Source: a virus
Reading direction: 5' to 3' (one strand)
DNA length: 58,094 bases
IMG/VR virus record: IMGVR_UViG_3300030110_001023
Coordinates: 1 to 58,094 of that record
Within the stretch, counting starts at the first letter, position 1. Every line of letters begins with the position of its first letter. Below are positions 56,580-58,094 of the stretch, piece after piece. Below the pieces are notes generated by a model that saw only the letters and a list, made by a program, of their open reading frames with translations, was not told the DNA's origin and ran no database searches. Position numbers and translations under genes: made by a program.

Positions 56580-57830
56580 TCAGGCAGCGACTTGGACAAC
56601 TGTTGCCCAAGTCGCGTCCTCTTCGATTGCATCCAACCATCTCTGGTCCCGCACACATGCTGCAAGCAGCGTCGGCAGTGCTGGCTCAGGGATGTCTTTA
56701 TAGATATCCTCCATGTCAGAGAAGATGATGATAGCATCAACGTCGAGTTGTTGCTCATCGACATACTCCAGAGCCTTGCAGGTGTTTGTCCCACCGTAGT
56801 AGCGGGTGCGGTCAATCTCATCACCGGGGTCAACGACCTGATGCTCCTTGACCGTGTGGGTGAACTTGACCACATGGCTGGTGATGTCGAACTCTGAGGT
56901 GATCGACTGCAACTCCTCGCAGAACTGGGCGAACATCTCGTCATCGACTGATGATGACACGTCAATCAGAACTGCAATCTCACCGCCCACGTCACGGCGG
57001 CGGGTAGGCAGCGGCACACCCACCGCACGGGACCGACGACCAAGGCGCTGGTAGGACGTGCCAGACGGGCGACCATCCAGCAAGAACCTGCGAAGCACAC
57101 CCCGCCAGTCAACGACTGGCTTGCGTAGCAGCGTGATGTGCTGCTTGAAGGGGCTGTCTTCCTTGCCAGCCTCGCCGCTGATCATGGCGGCATTGAGGAC
57201 GATCTCAGTCCACTTGTCCTCCTCCTCCTTGATCTCTGAGGCGGTGAGACCAGAGCCGTCATCAGATGTGCCATCGATCACCACCCCGTGGCCCTGCATG
57301 TCCACTGGCTGGTCCTTGCCCGACTGGGCAGGGGCATCCCCAGAGCCGCTGTTTTCTTGGGGTTGATCGTCACCACCCTCAGCATCACCCTGAGAGTCAC
57401 CCTCCGATTCGCCAGTACCCTCTGGCTCTGGCTGGTCATCGAACAATTTGCGGTAGATATCTTCCGCTGACTGACCGCGATATGCCAAGTCGATCAGGCC
57501 GTCCTCAGGTAGGGAGAACCCAGCATCAACTAGGATGCTGTTGATGGCGTAGTCAGCAGCCGTGTTCCAGTTATTGGGATCACGCTGCCCCCTGCGAAGA
57601 TGGTGCTTAAAGATCACATGGCACACCTCATGAGCGAGGACGCCCTTGAGGTGAGCGTTAGTGTGGCCATCCACAAACGCAGGGTTGAACCAGATAGAGG
57701 AACCATCTGTCGCCATCGTGTCAAACTGATCTGACTCGATCAGGTTGAGCCGCATGGCGATGTTGCCGAAGAACGGATTGTCCAGCAAAAGCTGCGTCCG
57801 TGCTGTCACGATCTTGTGTTGTGCTGACAT
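56580..57830 (-). CDS. DUF2201-type metallopeptidase/VWA-domain protein (MoxR partner)
   Basis: 416 residues. N-terminal putative metallopeptidase with HEVCHVIFKHH (67-77), an acidic disordered linker (about 128-180, EPEGTGESEGDSQGD), and a C-terminal VWA-like domain with MIDAS DVSSS (290-294), GGTNT (346-350) and FSDMED (370-375). This is the DUF2201 arrangement. Members are encoded with MoxR AAA+ ATPases; here the MoxR gene is on the same strand at the other window end. AGGAGG lies 8 nt before ATG. Likely a chaperone/adaptor complex; substrate unknown. Confidence 0.9.
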   Translation of the reverse strand: MSAQHKIVTARTQLLLDNPFFGNIAMRLNLIESDQFDTMATDGSSIWFNPAFVDGHTNAHLKGVLAHEVCHVIFKHHLRRGQRDPNNWNTAADYAINSILVDAGFSLPEDGLIDLAYRGQSAEDIYRKLFDDQPEPEGTGESEGDSQGDAEGGDDQPQENSGSGDAPAQSGKDQPVDMQGHGVVIDGTSDDGSGLTASEIKEEEDKWTEIVLNAAMISGEAGKEDSPFKQHITLLRKPVVDWRGVLRRFLLDGRPSGTSYQRLGRRSRAVGVPLPTRRRDVGGEIAVLIDVSSSVDDEMFAQFCEELQSITSEFDITSHVVKFTHTVKEHQVVDPGDEIDRTRYYGGTNTCKALEYVDEQQLDVDAIIIFSDMEDIYKDIPEPALPTLLAACVRDQRWLDAIEEDATWATVVQVAA

Positions 57831-57841
57831 GTCAATACCTC

Positions 57842-58094
57842 CTACTGACCAATAAAGTCATCGATTTGGTTCATGATCTCGCGGGCATCTGCCGCGACTT
57901 CCTGACGCTTGGCACCATCCTCCTTGAGGGTGGCAGCATCAGTCTCAGTGAGACGCTGGCCGATCTCGCGGGCCAACTGCTCAAGGCGAGGGTCATCACC
58001 CACGTTGAGGGACGGCAGCAACTCTGCGATGTCTCGCACGTTGCCGACCAAACTGTCGTAAAGCTTGGCACCCTTCTTGTCGGGATCGTATGCC
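57842..58094 (-). CDS. C-terminal fragment of unknown phage protein (cut by window edge)
   Basis: The open frame enters from the right edge (AYDPDKKGAKLYDSLVGNVR) and ends at 57842 after 83 codons. Helical and acidic, ending EIMNQIDDFIGQ. It lies directly before the VWA gene. The gene fragment at 1-601 is its probable N-terminal part. An in-frame ATG at 58051 lies inside the domain and has no ribosome site. Confidence 0.75.
   Translation of the reverse strand, partial: AYDPDKKGAKLYDSLVGNVRDIAELLPSLNVGDDPRLEQLAREIGQRLTETDAATLKEDGAKRQEVAADAREIMNQIDDFIGQ

Noticed and set aside
1-58094. CRISPR arrays, integrase, attachment sites, insertion sequences, rRNA
   Set aside because: I saw no regularly spaced direct repeats with unique spacers, no recombinase motifs and no IS-type inverted repeats; the phage appears strictly lytic.

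Overview
The window reads as an almost complete genome of a tailed double-stranded DNA phage, most likely a short-tailed (podovirus-type) marine phage. The evidence is a terminase pair, a P22-type portal, a gpT-like major capsid protein, tail-adaptor and tail-stabilisation proteins, no visible tape-measure or sheath genes, and a set of very large internal (ejected) virion proteins. I see no integrase, RNA polymerase, DNA polymerase, tRNA or rRNA gene. The style of the small Gly/Met/Lys-rich virion proteins is typical of uncultured marine phages; a marine proteobacterial host is only an inference.

Layout. (1) A leftward accessory operon starts near 3706, runs to position 1, and appears to continue from 58094 down to 53740 if the molecule is circular or circularly permuted. 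It carries a MoxR-type AAA+ ATPase, an unknown protein split between the two window ends, a DUF2201-type metallopeptidase/VWA protein and many small unknown proteins. (2) A structured non-coding stretch (3707-4410) separates it from the rightward late operon. (3) The late operon (4411-47794) begins with the small terminase. It is interrupted by an AT-rich cassette (about 5100-7450) with a Mom-like adenine-modification enzyme, a zinc-ribbon protein and an HTH-adenine methyltransferase fusion. Then follow DUF1353, large terminase, portal, small basic proteins, a GroES-like co-chaperonin, scaffold-like protein, capsid, adaptors, tail and fibre genes, and internal virion proteins ending in a 3139-residue polyvalent protein with an HExxH motif. 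It ends with an aspartyl/asparaginyl beta-hydroxylase-like gene and a lysis cassette (T4-type lysozyme, EF-hand membrane protein, nested spanins). (4) A leftward recombination operon (50428-47791: RecB/Cas4-like nuclease, HTH-like protein, DUF1071/Sak annealing protein, protein with an SSB-type tail, ribbon-helix-helix protein) is divergent from (5) a rightward replication block (50459-53721: RusA resolvase, T7-type primase-helicase, 2OG-Fe(II) oxygenase, DUF6378).

Working model. The phage brings its own primase-helicase and an annealing/resolution set but probably borrows the host DNA polymerase. It modifies adenines through the Mom/MTase cassette and injects a large set of internal proteins. 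Two non-coding signals stand out. A 16-bp palindrome, consensus RAGTYAY-(CA/TG)-RTRACTY, occurs six times, four of them just upstream of start codons. GC-rich stem-loops sit in nearly every gap of the leftward accessory operon. Neither is explained by the annotated genes.
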